Source: Balanoglossus misakiensis
Taxonomy: Eukaryota > Hemichordata
Assembly: GCA_040954595.2 (NCBI GenBank)
Contig: CM082591.2
Coordinates: 310,001-374,000 of the forward strand
Reading direction: 5' to 3'
DNA: 64,000 nt
The notes under the pieces were generated by a model, which did not search any database, was not told the origin of the DNA, and saw only the letters and a list, made by a program, of their open reading frames with translations. Both the position numbers and the translations under genes were made by a program. Numbering within the stretch: the first letter of the stretch is position 1; the number at the start of each line of letters is the position of its first letter. This document shows, in pieces, positions 26,116-37,684 of this stretch.

Positions 26116-29100
26116 ATGTCAGAGAAGAAGAACATAGACACACAGGTGGTCCAACCACTGATGGCAAATGGGACGGCCAAAAAAGATGGCGACTCCGCCA
26201 CCCAACCGATGGACGATTCGTATGATACTAAATGTGGAATTGGTAGTTTTCGACCTCAATGGCTTCAGCGATTCGCATCTATTAGAATAATGTTCGCCTT
26301 ATTGGCTCTTACTGTTCTATCGTTTTCTTTTGCCATGAGTGTTTCTATAGTCGGAATCTCGAATTTACAAAAACGATACGGTTTATCAAGTAGTTTTATG
26401 GGTCTGTACCACACCATCAAGGATGTAGCCGAAATCTTTTCTATTATTGTGGTCACATATTTCGGGGGTAGACCTGGTTGTCACAAACCACGTTGGATCG
26501 CTGGCGGGCTACTTATTTGCTCTCTAGGATTTTTCACGAAATCGATGACTCAGTTTCTTTCTGACCCCTACGACTATGCCTCTCTCGAAGTCAACAACGA
26601 CACGCATTCTTTAGAGGTGTGTGGTGCAGACAGAGATCTGGATCACACAAAGAAATATCAAGATGGTGACACTGTTTCCTGTGAAGTCAACTTCTTATCC
26701 TCTGTCATACCAAAAGGATCGGAAGTTGTTATTCTAATGTTACTCGGCAACATAATACTTGGACTTGGCAACACTCCAATGTTCACACTTGCTATAGCCT
26801 ATATCGACGATAATGTACCGAAAGAAAAATCTCCAATGTATACAGGTGAGTTTCGTCCACAACAAGCCCGCGTTTAAAAAAAAACATGTTTCGGATTCTC
26901 TCTCAGAGTCAGTGCTTGACGCTTTCAAACTAAGGAATTGGTAAAGTTTATCACGAAAGTGAAGGAAATGCGAAATATCTGCTTCTTTAGAATACTGGTT
27001 TCCCAATACAGCACAATTTCACTTGATATTGTTTCCAAGTCGAATCAATCTTCTCCATTTCTTTCCAGGAACATTCTTTGCTCTGTTTGGTATTGGTCCA
27101 ATCATCGGAATGCCGATGGCTTCCTACTTCACGAATCTTTACGTCGATTTCTACCGAGTTGATTCGGAAGATGTGGACATCAACCCAGGTGATCCACGTT
27201 GGGTCGGTGCTTGGTGGCTAGGGTACTTAATACTCTCAATTCCCGTCATGCTTCTCGCTTTAATGGTGGGCCTTGTGCCCAAAGAAATGCCGGACAAGAC
27301 GGGTTCAAGTGATGGCGATTCTTTGAGTAAAGAAAAATTGGAAGCCGAGAGACAAATCACCATGGAAACGAGTCAGACAGCGGAGAAAAGATGGCAAGGT
27401 ACGTATAACACTCGATATGTCCATTGAAGACTATAGTATCAACAGTTTCTAAAGTGGGAAGATTGTCGATTTTCTACCTGATTTTAGCAAACAACTGGTT
27501 TTAATTACGGGCTTGATTTTATCATATTTCATTTGTAAGTTCACTTACATAATATTTATGATGCATTATACTTATTCAATTTTAGATTTTCCTAAGGCAC
27601 TGAAAAGAATATGCACCAATTTAACGTTGATGGCGGTGATATTTGCAAGAGCTGCCATGATGGCCAATCAGGGAGTCATAGTGTTTATCGTCAAATTCAC
27701 CGAAGAACAGTTTCGCGTTACCACGGCAATATCTGGCGTAGTAGGTAAATATACCAAGTTGAGGGATTGCTTTTACGTTCATGATAGCACTATTGTATGC
27801 AGTTAAAAACTTTGTGATTATAAGATCTAGAAAATAGCCCGAAAATGTTTACTTTTCACTACAAGTTTTTCAGTTTTATGCATTTCATTTTTGCAGTTGC
27901 AAGTATGATATTTAGTGCGTGTACCGGATTTTTTATCGGAGGCGTTGTACTAAGACGTTGGAAACCAACTCTGGTGAAAATGGCCGCCTTTATGGTAATT
28001 CTTGACCTGCTTTCCGTCTGCGCACCAATTGCGCAAATGAAATTAGGGTGTGACACCGCAGAATTCGCAGGAGTAAACACGCCGTATGTCGGCAGGTAAG
28101 TAAAAAAAATGTTTTTTTTGGTTTTTTTTTGGGGGGGGGGCAGACAAAATATGCATACGCACATACATTGACACGGACACAATGTTGGCCAAGTGGAACA
28201 CTTGAAAGCTGAAGAGACATATACCAAAGAAAATTACAGGTGGTGAGGTCACACAGGAGTCAAACAAATGACCATCGACAAGAAGAAAATATCAGAGAAC
28301 TCTGCACATGCACTGTATAGGGTTGAAATATCGCCTCTCAATTGTTGAAAATTCGAGTGCGTCATTAAAGTCATGCGCGTATTATCTTGTTGATGTCACT
28401 CAATTGAAATGTCATTGATAACCTTCTGGCGATTCCTATCAAATGTTTTCAGCACCATAGAGGCACCTGCGCTTCAGATCAAAGACCTCAACGCGACTTG
28501 CAACGCTCATTGTGAATGCTCGGAATATTACAATCCTGTCTGTGGATCTGATCACGTTAATTATTATTCGCCATGCCACGCGGGTTGCAAGATTGCCAAA
28601 GACTCAAAGGTAGGTAACACCAGAAAAGTTTAATGACCTCCCTTAGTACCAGTGATTCAACTATCCATTGAGCGTACAGGGGCGTCAACATCATATTGAT
28701 GTACTCATATTCATAAAATTAATAAAATTTGATGCTTTGACGCAGTTTTATAAAAATTGGTAGTATTAAAATCTATAGGATCTTTATATGCCCTATAAAG
28801 ATCTTGGACGAAAAGGACGATGTAATTAACCTTTACTCTCCTCCTGCTGTTATCATTACATTGTCTAATATGGTGCGAAAACTGTTGGAGTTTGCAGCTG
28901 GCGACAAACAGTGGGCCTTGAGCTTTGTAACATCATTAATCAATGGTGGTACAACATTTATTCAGAAATTAGGCAATTGTCGGAAGAGATATCGCAGGAT
29001 TGTTTTCAAGGCCTCGCCAATAGGGCAACGGCCTTTCGAAATGTTTGCCTCTAAGAACAAATATTTTCGTGTTTTTTCTCATATGCCTTCACTCAAACCT

Positions 29101-30270
29101 GAATCAATTTTGTTTAACTATAATTTGATGAGAGACTGGATATTGATATTATTTTCCCCGTTTGTTAAAACATCAATGAACGTACTGAAGAATTTTACCA
29201 GTTGTGGGTGCGTGTTACGCTATGAAGAAATGGATGAAGGCATTCACGCTATAGAGGGCGATGTGTATGCTGAAATTTGCGGCAAGTCCTGCTTTGATGA
29301 ATTGCTTTGGTATGCTTCTGTGACGTTTGTATTCTCTGGTCTGGCGGCGATGAGTATGATGGCCGAATTGACCCTTACACTAAGATGCGTTGCCCCAGCT
29401 GATAAACCATTCGCTTTGGGAGTAAGAAGCTTCGTTGCTCAACTCTTTGGTAAGTAACTTATCACGTGTTATACAATGACACTATACTGACGTTAGCTCT
29501 GTGTACTTATTTCCAAACTTCTCAGTTTTAACAACATTCCACAAACATCAGCAATTGTCTAAAATTTAGCGCTTTTCGTCAGACCTGTATCCGTCGCTTT
29601 GCCCTATGAATAATAGCAAGTTATTTATGAAGGTGGTGTACTCACATATCCCCAGGTAAACATTTCACATTCCAGGAAGTCGACCAGAACTCCATAAAGC
29701 CAGGCTACAACCGCAATTGTCGACTGTATGGTTCTACAACACAAATACCACTCAGGTCGAATCCAATCTCGTCGATGTGGAGCGTTTTGACGTGATAACA
29801 AGAGCTCACACTGCAGTCAACCGCGGCGAGGCGAAGACTGAGGCAACATGCGTGTTTCGCACGGTCGAAATAAATAATTCATTACCACCTGGTCCACCAC
29901 AGGTGTGTCCACCTGGTGACATCTTAACATGTATTTCTCATTTGTGTTAGGTACCCTGCCATCTCCTCTATACACTGGAGCGGCCATAGACTCAGCGTGT
30001 ATATTATGGGGCAAGACAAAATGTGGTGACCGAGGAGCATGTCTGATCTATGATCTTCCGGATTACAGATTCAAGTTCATGGGATTAATGGTTTTATTTC
30101 GATCGATTACTATTGTCTTATATGTGGTCGCGTTGTTGTCGCTGTATAGGAACCCGGATCCAGGAAAAAATCAACAAAGTAATGAAGAAAAATCAAAAGA
30201 AGAGACTCTGATAAGAGACGATGATGATGATGGACAATATATGATTCAACAGATGGTTACTAGTCTTTAG
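26116..30270 (+). CDS. SLCO: Organic anion transporting polypeptide (SLCO/OATP family), complete
   Basis: Twelve-pass solute carrier for amphipathic organic anions at the plasma membrane. Seven coding exons, all in phase: 26116-26845, 27069-27398, 27586-27744, 27897-28095, 28453-28609, 29191-29449, 29951-30270; 717 residues, typical for the family. Seen: first transmembrane segment [20 protein letters not shown]; the OATP superfamily signature [13 protein letters not shown] at the end of extracellular loop 3 (exon 2); a large extracellular loop 5 with a Kazal-type cysteine module ([18 protein letters not shown] onward, completed by CGCV in exon 6); last transmembrane segment and an acidic cytoplasmic tail (RDDDDDGQY). 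The acceptor before exon 6 (tgaag at 29186-29190) has a poor polypyrimidine tract but is where family similarity resumes (NFTSCGCV). I cannot assign the subfamily. 5' UTR intron at about 25783-26111. Confidence 0.94.
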
Positions 30271-30431
30271 CCTAGTGGCACGGTAGATAGACGGATGAAG
30301 TGTACGTTTGTGTTTGCGTTTTGAAATTTTACAGTCATTTACATTACATGTATCTTAATGATTTTTCACTTAAATTGTTATTTTTCTGGAGACATTTTCT
30401 AGGGTAACACGAAAAATATAACTATACTCGG

Positions 30432-30437
30432 AATAAA
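30432..30437 (+). terminator. Probable SLCO polyadenylation signal
   Basis: AATAAA 160 bp after the SLCO stop. It lies only about 130 bp from the stop codon of the convergent LRAT-repeat gene, so the two 3' UTRs probably abut or overlap. Confidence 0.5.
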
Positions 30438-30568
30438 ATCTTGTGAGATTGACTGCTGCAACTAAATTCGGTGCCAATATTACATCTCTGTGAGAAGAAT
30501 GTACTTTTTGAAATGTTAAATTTCGTCTGAATATTAAAAATGGTGTCAAGTTCGAAAGTCAAAGTCAT

Positions 30569-33500
30569 TCAGTGGCCAGCACCCTCCGCATTCATTTGGT
30601 GGCTGCTCCGTGCGACTCCAGCGGCAGTGCCTTCTTCGTCCTTCCATTTGACCTTTCTATGTCTTCTCCTTGGGTACCTGTAGATATCCGCTCTATATGT
30701 CAGCTGTCCCAAGGCACCAGCCAAAAAGCCCAAAGCCATCCTTCCGGCAAATCCCAGAACAACGCCTCCAACCACGGCGCCGAGTATTGGAACAGGGATC
30801 AAAAGTTGTCCTAAGATAGCGCCTCCAACTGATCCAGCCACTCCACCAATAAATTTGCCAGCCATTTGCCACTGTTCGGTATTGATTTGTCTCCATTCGT
30901 CAATTGAAAGGACGGCCTGGTTTGTCTTCCCTTTGATTCGGACAATGTTAACTGCCAAGTATAAACTTTCTGTTGCAACTGCACTGGCCGCCGCAACAGC
31001 TCCTGTAACAGCAAGACTTACCAGAGACGCATGAGCAAAACCACGGATGAAAATGTGAGACAATCCTTTGAGTGAGAACCTTTCAACGGCACTGCCAAAA
31101 GTGTGTGCCACAAGGGTCATCCCATCTTGGAATGCCAGGAGAAATGGTCGAGCCTCTTGTACGTGTTCTGCGGTTGCTTCTTTCGTTTCCTCGGCATTTC
31201 CCATATCACCATGGTTACTAGTACCCGTTTTACACCATGTTACAAAATGTTCATTGGTGTTTTTCGTAGAGGAGTATTCACACTGGCCGATCGTTGACTT
31301 CGCTTTATTGATAACACTTTCTGGATCAACCTCTCTGTTGTATAAAACTCGGAACATTCTTTCTTTTCTCCACTTAAGTTGTAGTTTCTCTTCAACCACC
31401 TTTCCAAGACTTCCACTTGTAGTGTTTGACTTGTAATGAATCACCCCAACGTCGTTGTCTTCTTCACAATCTTCGACAGCGAGGAAATGATGATAACAAA
31501 GATCTCTTCTACGCTCAATGAAATAATGGCACCCTCTCTTGATATCTGTGTTCTTCAGAACACGTACATTAGAAAACATGGCTCCCTGACAACGCCTGAC
31601 AAACTGTTGGCAATTCCCAAATTTTGTAGATGGCGTTTCAGCGTTTAGCAGAAGATGCGCCATTTCCATAACTATGTTTCGATCGATGGCGATTCTGTGT
31701 TCGCCTCCGTGAATGACCCTGTAGACGTCGTGTTTCTTGAAGTCAAGATGCATTGTCTCGGCAGTCACAGTTTTGTGGTGCAATTTGGCGTCACCATGGC
31801 GATGGAGAAGAAAATCGCAATCGCAGAAATGTATAACAGCAACTCGATCGCTGACGTCTTGAATCGACAGCATATGATGGATCTGGACTTTACCACGATT
31901 GACCTTCACGACGAGTATGTGATCACCAAACTTAATCTCATTGACAAGCTTTATTTCTTCTAAGATTTCTGTCTCTGATTTGCACCACTGGACGAAATGT
32001 TCGTTGCTGTTCTTATCCATTGAATACATACTCCTGCCAAGATGGCTGACTGCCTTGAGTGAGATCTTACTTGGATCTCTACAAACATCCTCGTCATAAT
32101 AATCATCATGTAGCCTGTACACTGTGTGTCTCTCTGTATCAACTGTTATTTCTTCTTCCGTCACCGTATTAGCTGTGTAGTGGATGATAGACACACCTCT
32201 TCCTGGTGAATTGTCGACTGCGATTGAATGATGATTCTTAACGCCTCGATAGTTCTCTATTACGATGTGGTCACCTTTCTGCACTTCAACCAGGCTGCGC
32301 AGGCGTTCTTTGTGGCTGCTTCTGTTCTTGCACCAGAACACGAAGTGTTTACTGCTCTTCCATTCAGTGGAACAGTAATCTTTGACTCCAACTTGTCTCC
32401 TTGCCTGGATGATGACTTCATCGACATCTACGAGATCTTCTTCGCAGTCGTCATAAAACTGGAATAAGTTATCCTTGTATGGATTGATGGACATCTTCTC
32501 TTCCATCACTTTCCCACCCGAGTAATGGATACATTTAATGGCGTCTTCCCAACTGCCATCCTCCACAGCCAACAGGTGACAATTCCTTGGGAATCTCTCA
32601 ATAATCAGATGGGCTCCTCTTTTCACAGTCGCCAGTCTCAGGATTCTTTCTTTATGCCCTGTATAATTCTTGCACCAGTTGACAAAGTGTTCACAATTAT
32701 TAAAGTCGGTGCTGTACTTGCGTTCTCCGAGTTGTCGCCTAGCTTTTTCTATTATCTTGTCAGTGTTTGTCAGAACAAACAAAATATCACTGTCGTCAAC
32801 ATACCCAGTTTCTTCATCAGGTGCAACGCCAGCATAAACATCCGCATCGTTATCACTCTCAATAGCCCCACAACGAACATCGTCACCTTCGCCACCAATG
32901 ACGTCTTCATCATCCACGGTTTCATCGCCAACGGCACCTTCATCAACACAGTTCCTTTCAATAATCCTGAAAATATCATTTTCTTCGGGATCTAGCATTA
33001 CATGTTCCTCAACTACTCGCCCTCTTGTGTAATGAATCACACAAACTGTGTTGCCATGGAGACCGTTTTCAACAGCAAGAGAATGGTGAATGTGAAATCT
33101 CTTGTCTTTTCTGTAGATGAGATGGTCTCCTTTTACGATGTCAGTCACCTTGGAGATGCGTTCTTTGTACCTCGTTTCCTGATGGCACCAATCAACAAAG
33201 CTTTGACAGTTTTTCTTCTCTAGAGTGTATTTCCTGAGACCGACCTGGTGTTCTGCTTTTGCTATGACGTCATCTACGTTTCTTTTCAGGGTTCCAGTTT
33301 GGTTGTTAAGGCGGAAGACAAGTTTGATATCTGGTTGAATAGAAATAGTTTCCTTGACAACTTCTCCAAATACCTTCGGACAGCTGTTAAAATGAACAAT
33401 AGTCACCGTATTGTCCCTTTTCCCGTCTTCAACAGCCAAACAATGGTGATAATGAAGACCTTTGAACTGTCTGAACATGATATGGTCTCCTCTTTGTATC

Positions 33501-33889
33501 TCGGCTGCACTCAAAATACGTTCTGTGGGGTTCTTCTCGGCAATACACCAGTTTACAAAACTCTCGCAGTTGTTGTCTTCAGGTGAAAACTTCCCTCGGT
33601 CGACATATTTCTCTGCCTTTTCCAAAACTTCCTCCACTGTTGTCCCTGTGGGTCTGTCTCTTATCCTGTACACAGGAGACTTTTTTGGTGACAGGTTGAT
33701 TGTTTCCTTGGTAACATTACCACGATTCTGTCCCAACGATTTATAATGAATAACACAGACCTTGTTTCCGTTGACGCCATTTTCAGTTGCTAGGAGATGA
33801 TGCTGATGACGTGTCAGATATTTCGAAATGACAAGATGGTCACCTCGTTCTATGGCAGTCATAGAATATATGCGTTCCTTCTTTGCCAT
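30569..33889 (-). CDS. Hepta-LRAT-domain protein with glycine-rich hydrophobic C-terminus
   Basis: One uninterrupted coding exon, 1106 residues. Seven tandem copies of an LRAT/HRASLS-type (NlpC/P60-related) papain-like fold, each with 'kGDHlii', 'HH.lAvE/D.G', 'viHY' and 'NCe.FVnWC' motifs. Approximate spans: 11-115, 129-235, 249-406, 420-520, 534-636, 650-767, 781-886. Putative catalytic Cys is present in repeats 1, 2, 3 and 6 (C108, C228, C399, C760) and replaced in 4, 5 and 7 (S513, N629, N879). Both histidines (HH and viHY) persist in all. Repeat 3 carries an acidic Asp/Glu/Gly linker (about 311-370). The C-terminal 944-1062 is hydrophobic with a Gly-x3-Gly pattern (GGVAGSVGGAILG; GAVVGGVVLGFAG), followed by a basic RRRHRKVK stretch. 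LRAT-family enzymes are acyltransferases or phospholipases acting on lipids at membranes; that activity here is inference. The 5' UTR has a splice acceptor at about 33913, so the gene is probably not a raw retrocopy. Confidence 0.88.
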   Translation of the reverse strand: MAKKERIYSMTAIERGDHLVISKYLTRHQHHLLATENGVNGNKVCVIHYKSLGQNRGNVTKETINLSPKKSPVYRIRDRPTGTTVEEVLEKAEKYVDRGKFSPEDNNCESFVNWCIAEKNPTERILSAAEIQRGDHIMFRQFKGLHYHHCLAVEDGKRDNTVTIVHFNSCPKVFGEVVKETISIQPDIKLVFRLNNQTGTLKRNVDDVIAKAEHQVGLRKYTLEKKNCQSFVDWCHQETRYKERISKVTDIVKGDHLIYRKDKRFHIHHSLAVENGLHGNTVCVIHYTRGRVVEEHVMLDPEENDIFRIIERNCVDEGAVGDETVDDEDVIGGEGDDVRCGAIESDNDADVYAGVAPDEETGYVDDSDILFVLTNTDKIIEKARRQLGERKYSTDFNNCEHFVNWCKNYTGHKERILRLATVKRGAHLIIERFPRNCHLLAVEDGSWEDAIKCIHYSGGKVMEEKMSINPYKDNLFQFYDDCEEDLVDVDEVIIQARRQVGVKDYCSTEWKSSKHFVFWCKNRSSHKERLRSLVEVQKGDHIVIENYRGVKNHHSIAVDNSPGRGVSIIHYTANTVTEEEITVDTERHTVYRLHDDYYDEDVCRDPSKISLKAVSHLGRSMYSMDKNSNEHFVQWCKSETEILEEIKLVNEIKFGDHILVVKVNRGKVQIHHMLSIQDVSDRVAVIHFCDCDFLLHRHGDAKLHHKTVTAETMHLDFKKHDVYRVIHGGEHRIAIDRNIVMEMAHLLLNAETPSTKFGNCQQFVRRCQGAMFSNVRVLKNTDIKRGCHYFIERRRDLCYHHFLAVEDCEEDNDVGVIHYKSNTTSGSLGKVVEEKLQLKWRKERMFRVLYNREVDPESVINKAKSTIGQCEYSSTKNTNEHFVTWCKTGTSNHGDMGNAEETKEATAEHVQEARPFLLAFQDGMTLVAHTFGSAVERFSLKGLSHIFIRGFAHASLVSLAVTGAVAAASAVATESLYLAVNIVRIKGKTNQAVLSIDEWRQINTEQWQMAGKFIGGVAGSVGGAILGQLLIPVPILGAVVGGVVLGFAGRMALGFLAGALGQLTYRADIYRYPRRRHRKVKWKDEEGTAAGVARSSHQMNAEGAGH

Positions 33890-35600
33890 GACTGTAAAGA
33901 CGTCGAATTTTACTGAAAGAAATGAATGGATATGTCATCAAAAACGTATCTACAAGCAGTAAATTGCATGCAAACATTTTTATGATGAAAACACTTCTAA
34001 CCATTCATACCCAAGAAAACATGTCAACGACCAACGCAACAAATTCAATGGACCAACAACTCATGAGGGAAAATTTAAAACTCACACAAGCATATGATCA
34101 ACACAACACTAGATGGCGCTAGCTAACTTGAAGGCGCATGTCAGGGTTGGTTAGTCTGAAGTTAAACGAGGAAGTCAACCTATTTTCATTAAAACAGACC
34201 AAAGAAATCCCTGAAACGTCACCATCCTCACACTTCCCATATCCCGTTCAGCAGGATGTAACTATGCAATATTGAACTGAGCACGCAGCAGGCGCTCAGC
34301 CAGAAAATAGTATTTTATTGATCGGTCTATTGACTAAGCCTTGTGTGTGTTGACCTAGAAGTTAAACATAAAGCAAGTTGTGTTTGCTGTGTGGTTGTAA
34401 TTCTGCCGGAATTGTTATCAGAAATTTGATTGATGTTGGAGAAATACTACATAAAAATGTCAAATATTTGACACGGACACAGTGAAGTACCAACTGTCAC
34501 GCACAGTGTCGAACTAAAACCTGGTTCACTCACCACTTTTAAATTAAGGTTGTTGGCCAGTTTTAATGAAATAAACTTAGGGTTGTGATATATGACTGTA
34601 TCTGAAACGACACTGACTGGAATCAAGTAACAAAACGAAAGTAAAATTGCAAGAGACAGAAAAATCATGACTGTGCGAAAATTGACAGCGACAAACACCG
34701 TAGGGACAATGTTTCGTCTCAAGGTAGACAGACTAATGTCACCTCGTGGCCATGACCAAATCTGTGTGGCTCCCCCCCCCCCCAAATCGACGTTGACATC
34801 CGTACCACCTGGCATAGAATGCAAATCATACTGATAGGGCATGAAAGCCCAGGTGGCAAACGACGTCACGCAAATTTTCCGCACCGCGTACATACATTTT
34901 ACTTTGGCAAATATTGCTTGGATCATAGACAAGGCAGACTTTTCTCTTTGTCTGTGCTTGATTAAACGCAGTTGAATTTCAAAGACTGCTGTAGTTTGTT
35001 GTGCTGGGGTGACTTACCTTGTTTCTGGAGATTTCACTCTCTGCAATCCGACTGGAGCTATTTTCTATCACTCCGAAAAAAATCAGCCTAGTGTCCGCGT
35101 TCGGTTCCGTCGTCTAATTTCGAAAATAGACCATTTCGCTTTATTGTTCACGTGCCAAGAAGATCGTGTAAGTTATTGTTCCTCTCAGTCCCTGTCAGTA
35201 CGTACGTGTTTCCACGCACGAGTTCCTTATAAAAAGCACGTCATTGAGCAGCCTCGGCGTCCCTTCCACAATGTGTGTGTTGACCTGATGGGGTCAAGGG
35301 TCGTGTATCAGTCCCTTTGATAACCATTTTCTTCACTGCGCAGACACACTTCCTTGTTCAAACCACGGACAGCAAAATTTGTGTTCTAACCTTTTATTTT
35401 CCGCAAACTCTTCCTTTTTATTACAAACTCTCATAGGTTTACATCAACTCTGGTTCACTCACATACATTCCTGAAATCACAGCAAAAGCTCTTTTAGCTC
35501 AATACATGCAATATAAATCATCTCGACGCTGGGTACATTTGAAAAAAGTCTGTGATTTTCAATATTATAATTTATGTTCAACATTATAACTCTGCATCAA
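33890..35600. other. Intergenic: LRAT-gene upstream region and archaemetzincin 3' UTR
   Basis: A minus-strand acceptor (CATTTCTTTCAG) at 33913-33924 marks a 5' UTR intron of the LRAT-repeat gene. A 161-codon minus-strand open frame at 34447-34932 includes a run of G from the poly-C tract at 34772-34781 and shows no family motif; I do not call it a gene. Confidence 0.4.
35393..35398 (-). terminator. Probable archaemetzincin polyadenylation signal
   Basis: TTTATT on the plus strand (AATAAA on the minus strand) about 200 bp beyond the stop codon at 35601-35603. Confidence 0.4.
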
Positions 35601-37080
35601 TTACACCATATCTTTAGCATCAAACGTGTTGAGAAAAACAGAGCACTTGTCAAGCCATGCTATGGCATCGGCCATTTTTGTCGTTGGGTATTCCAGCTGT
35701 ATGAGTCTACAGATACCCACGAGGTTGTTGTATCTTCTTCTGATGTCAAAGCCAAGAGCATGCTGAAGTTTGCGGAGACAGATTGGACACAGGAAGAGAG
35801 GTTGTGACATAGCTTCATCAAGACTGCTGCTTTCATTCATCGCGCAGTCGAAGAAGACGCAGTGAGATAAACCGAACAAATGACAGGTTTCATGGCTTAG
35901 TACCTGCAAATGATCACATGATGCATTGCAATTATTCAAAGTGCTTGGCAAAATTCTATGTAAATCAGAAGTAAAATGAAAACAGTGCATTCCCCTCCAA
36001 CCATTTGCATATCAATCCAAACCAACATTTTAATAAGCATCCCACCTTGATAAGTCTCCACAGAATCTCTCCGTCAATATCAGTGATGTCACCATCATCA
36101 TCCGTCTTGTTGCCTTGGTAACTTCTCGGCTCGTAGCGACCAAAACTTAGAACAGCGCACTTGTTCTTATAGGAAGCCTCGCCAAGTACAAAGTTCAGGT
36201 CCTCACTTGGGTACAAATCCGTCCACGTTATTCCAAGAACAAAGTCATTCTTAGTGCGTTTATTGACCAGACTGGGAAGCTTCGAATTGAGGTCGGATAC
36301 CAAGATTTGTTTCTTGCCTGTGACTTTGTGACATCGAGTGGTACATCCTATGCTGTCTGCTTCCACAGAATCTAATATTTCTACTCTCATTCCAGCGAAA
36401 AAGGCACTAGCAAAATCTTGAAGGAGATGAAACAGTGGCTTTCCACTAACTTGGAAGCAACGTATGAAAGCAGGAAATTCTCCAACTGGTTGCAAGAATA
36501 GAGTTCTCTCGCGAGATTTCCTTCCACAACTAAACAACGAACCCATCTCAAGCGCAACCTTCCATTGTGGAAAAGTCTGTCGTCCAACGATCGGAATTAG
36601 GTCTTTAGCAATGAAGAGTCGGTCTGTCTCTATCGGCTGCTTTTCGTCTTTAGTAGTAATTAACATGTCCTTTGCTTGTGTGGCGACCATGTTTGTGTCC
36701 GGGTTGGGCGTGGAGTTACCTGCATCACGGCGCAAAGCGCTGAGGCATTCTTGCGACATATTGAACAGTTTCTTTTCTGCCAAATCGAATTCGGACGAGT
36801 CGAGTGTACCGACAAGAACTCTAACTCGACGAGCATTTTCTTCAAGGCGTGTTAGCTTCTTACAAAACATGATTCTGGCGAATTTTACACACAGTAATAT
36901 GACTATAAAGTATGATACTGCCAAGACAACATTCAGAGACCCGCTTCCAACGAGATACACGAACGCTGCATATAACAGGAAAACACATAGTCTCCTCAAC
37001 AAACCGATCAAAATTGTCAACATGCGCCGCGGTCTAGGTATAAAGCGCAGATCACGGGGACAAATCTTGTCTTCTAGCAT
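35601..37080 (-). CDS. AMZ: Archaemetzincin-type zinc metalloprotease with N-terminal membrane segments
   Basis: Two coding exons, in phase: 37080-36046 and 35903-35601; 445 residues. The second exon opens with VLSHETCHLFGLSHC, matching the archaemetzincin active site HExxHxxGxxH, followed by the family's conserved cysteines (HCVFFDCAM, then CPIC after about 16 residues and KLQ). The first exon carries the archaemetzincin N-half (RLFIAKDLIPI, FFAGMRVEIL, ITWTDLYPSEDLNFVLGEAS, AVLSFGRYEP). Unusually, residues about 20-70 contain two hydrophobic segments (LLRRLCVFLLYAAFVYLVG and LNVVLAVSYFIVILLCVKFA), implying membrane anchoring; known AMZ1/AMZ2 are, to my knowledge, soluble. Substrate unknown. 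Without the splice, the first exon would read through to a stop at about 35965. Confidence 0.9.
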
Positions 37081-37586
37081 ACCTGCAGCTTGGCTAAAAC
37101 GACTTCGTTGGACTTGGAGTTGCTAAGACCCTGATCCCGGAAGTAAAGTTGTCATTTTTGGTCAAATCGAGTCGGCCACAGAATCAGATTCGATTCTGAA
37201 TATGGCGGAGGCTGACACTGGTCCCTGTCCTTATCCGACCGCTAGCTGGCGCTGTGCCACGGAGCGATAGAGAAGGAGAGAAGGATTTACATGTATAATA
37301 ATACTTAATAAAGGCTGCAATAGTCACCATAGATCACTGGAGAAATATGTGCCAATCAAACATGTTTCTTTTGTGTTTGGATCAGGGCAGGGACAGCAGC
37401 TAGCATCATCCTTAATTACCGGTATATTTAGAATCGAACCTGATTCCGTAACCGACTCAATTTAACTACAAAGTGAGCCAGCCGTGTATTTGTGGTTTAT
37501 AACTTCTAAAATCACTGAGCATAGCGAGTGTACTTTGCAAATAAAACAATCAGAGACAGATTCATGCACTTCATATTTTCCTCAAT

Positions 37587-37592
37587 TTTATT
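37587..37592 (-). terminator. Candidate distal polyadenylation signal for MADD
   Basis: TTTATT on the plus strand reads AATAAA on the minus strand. A nearer alternative is at 40264-40269. Which one is used cannot be decided from sequence alone. Confidence 0.25.
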
Positions 37593-37684
37593 CAACTTTT
37601 GACATTTTCACAAAGGGATTATCACATGGATTTACAAAGCACTGCAAAATTTAACTACATTTGGTGGTCAGGTACAATAACACA

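Noticed and set aside
31068-33746. Several plus-strand open frames of 60-156 codons
   Set aside because: All are shadows antisense to the LRAT-repeat exon.
34447-34932. 161-codon minus-strand open frame with a hydrophobic segment
   Set aside because: No family similarity recognised. It includes a homopolymer G run translated as Gly and lies in a probable intergenic or UTR region.
36464-37126. 220-codon plus-strand open frame
   Set aside because: Exactly antisense to archaemetzincin exon 1, which has clear family motifs; no motif of its own.
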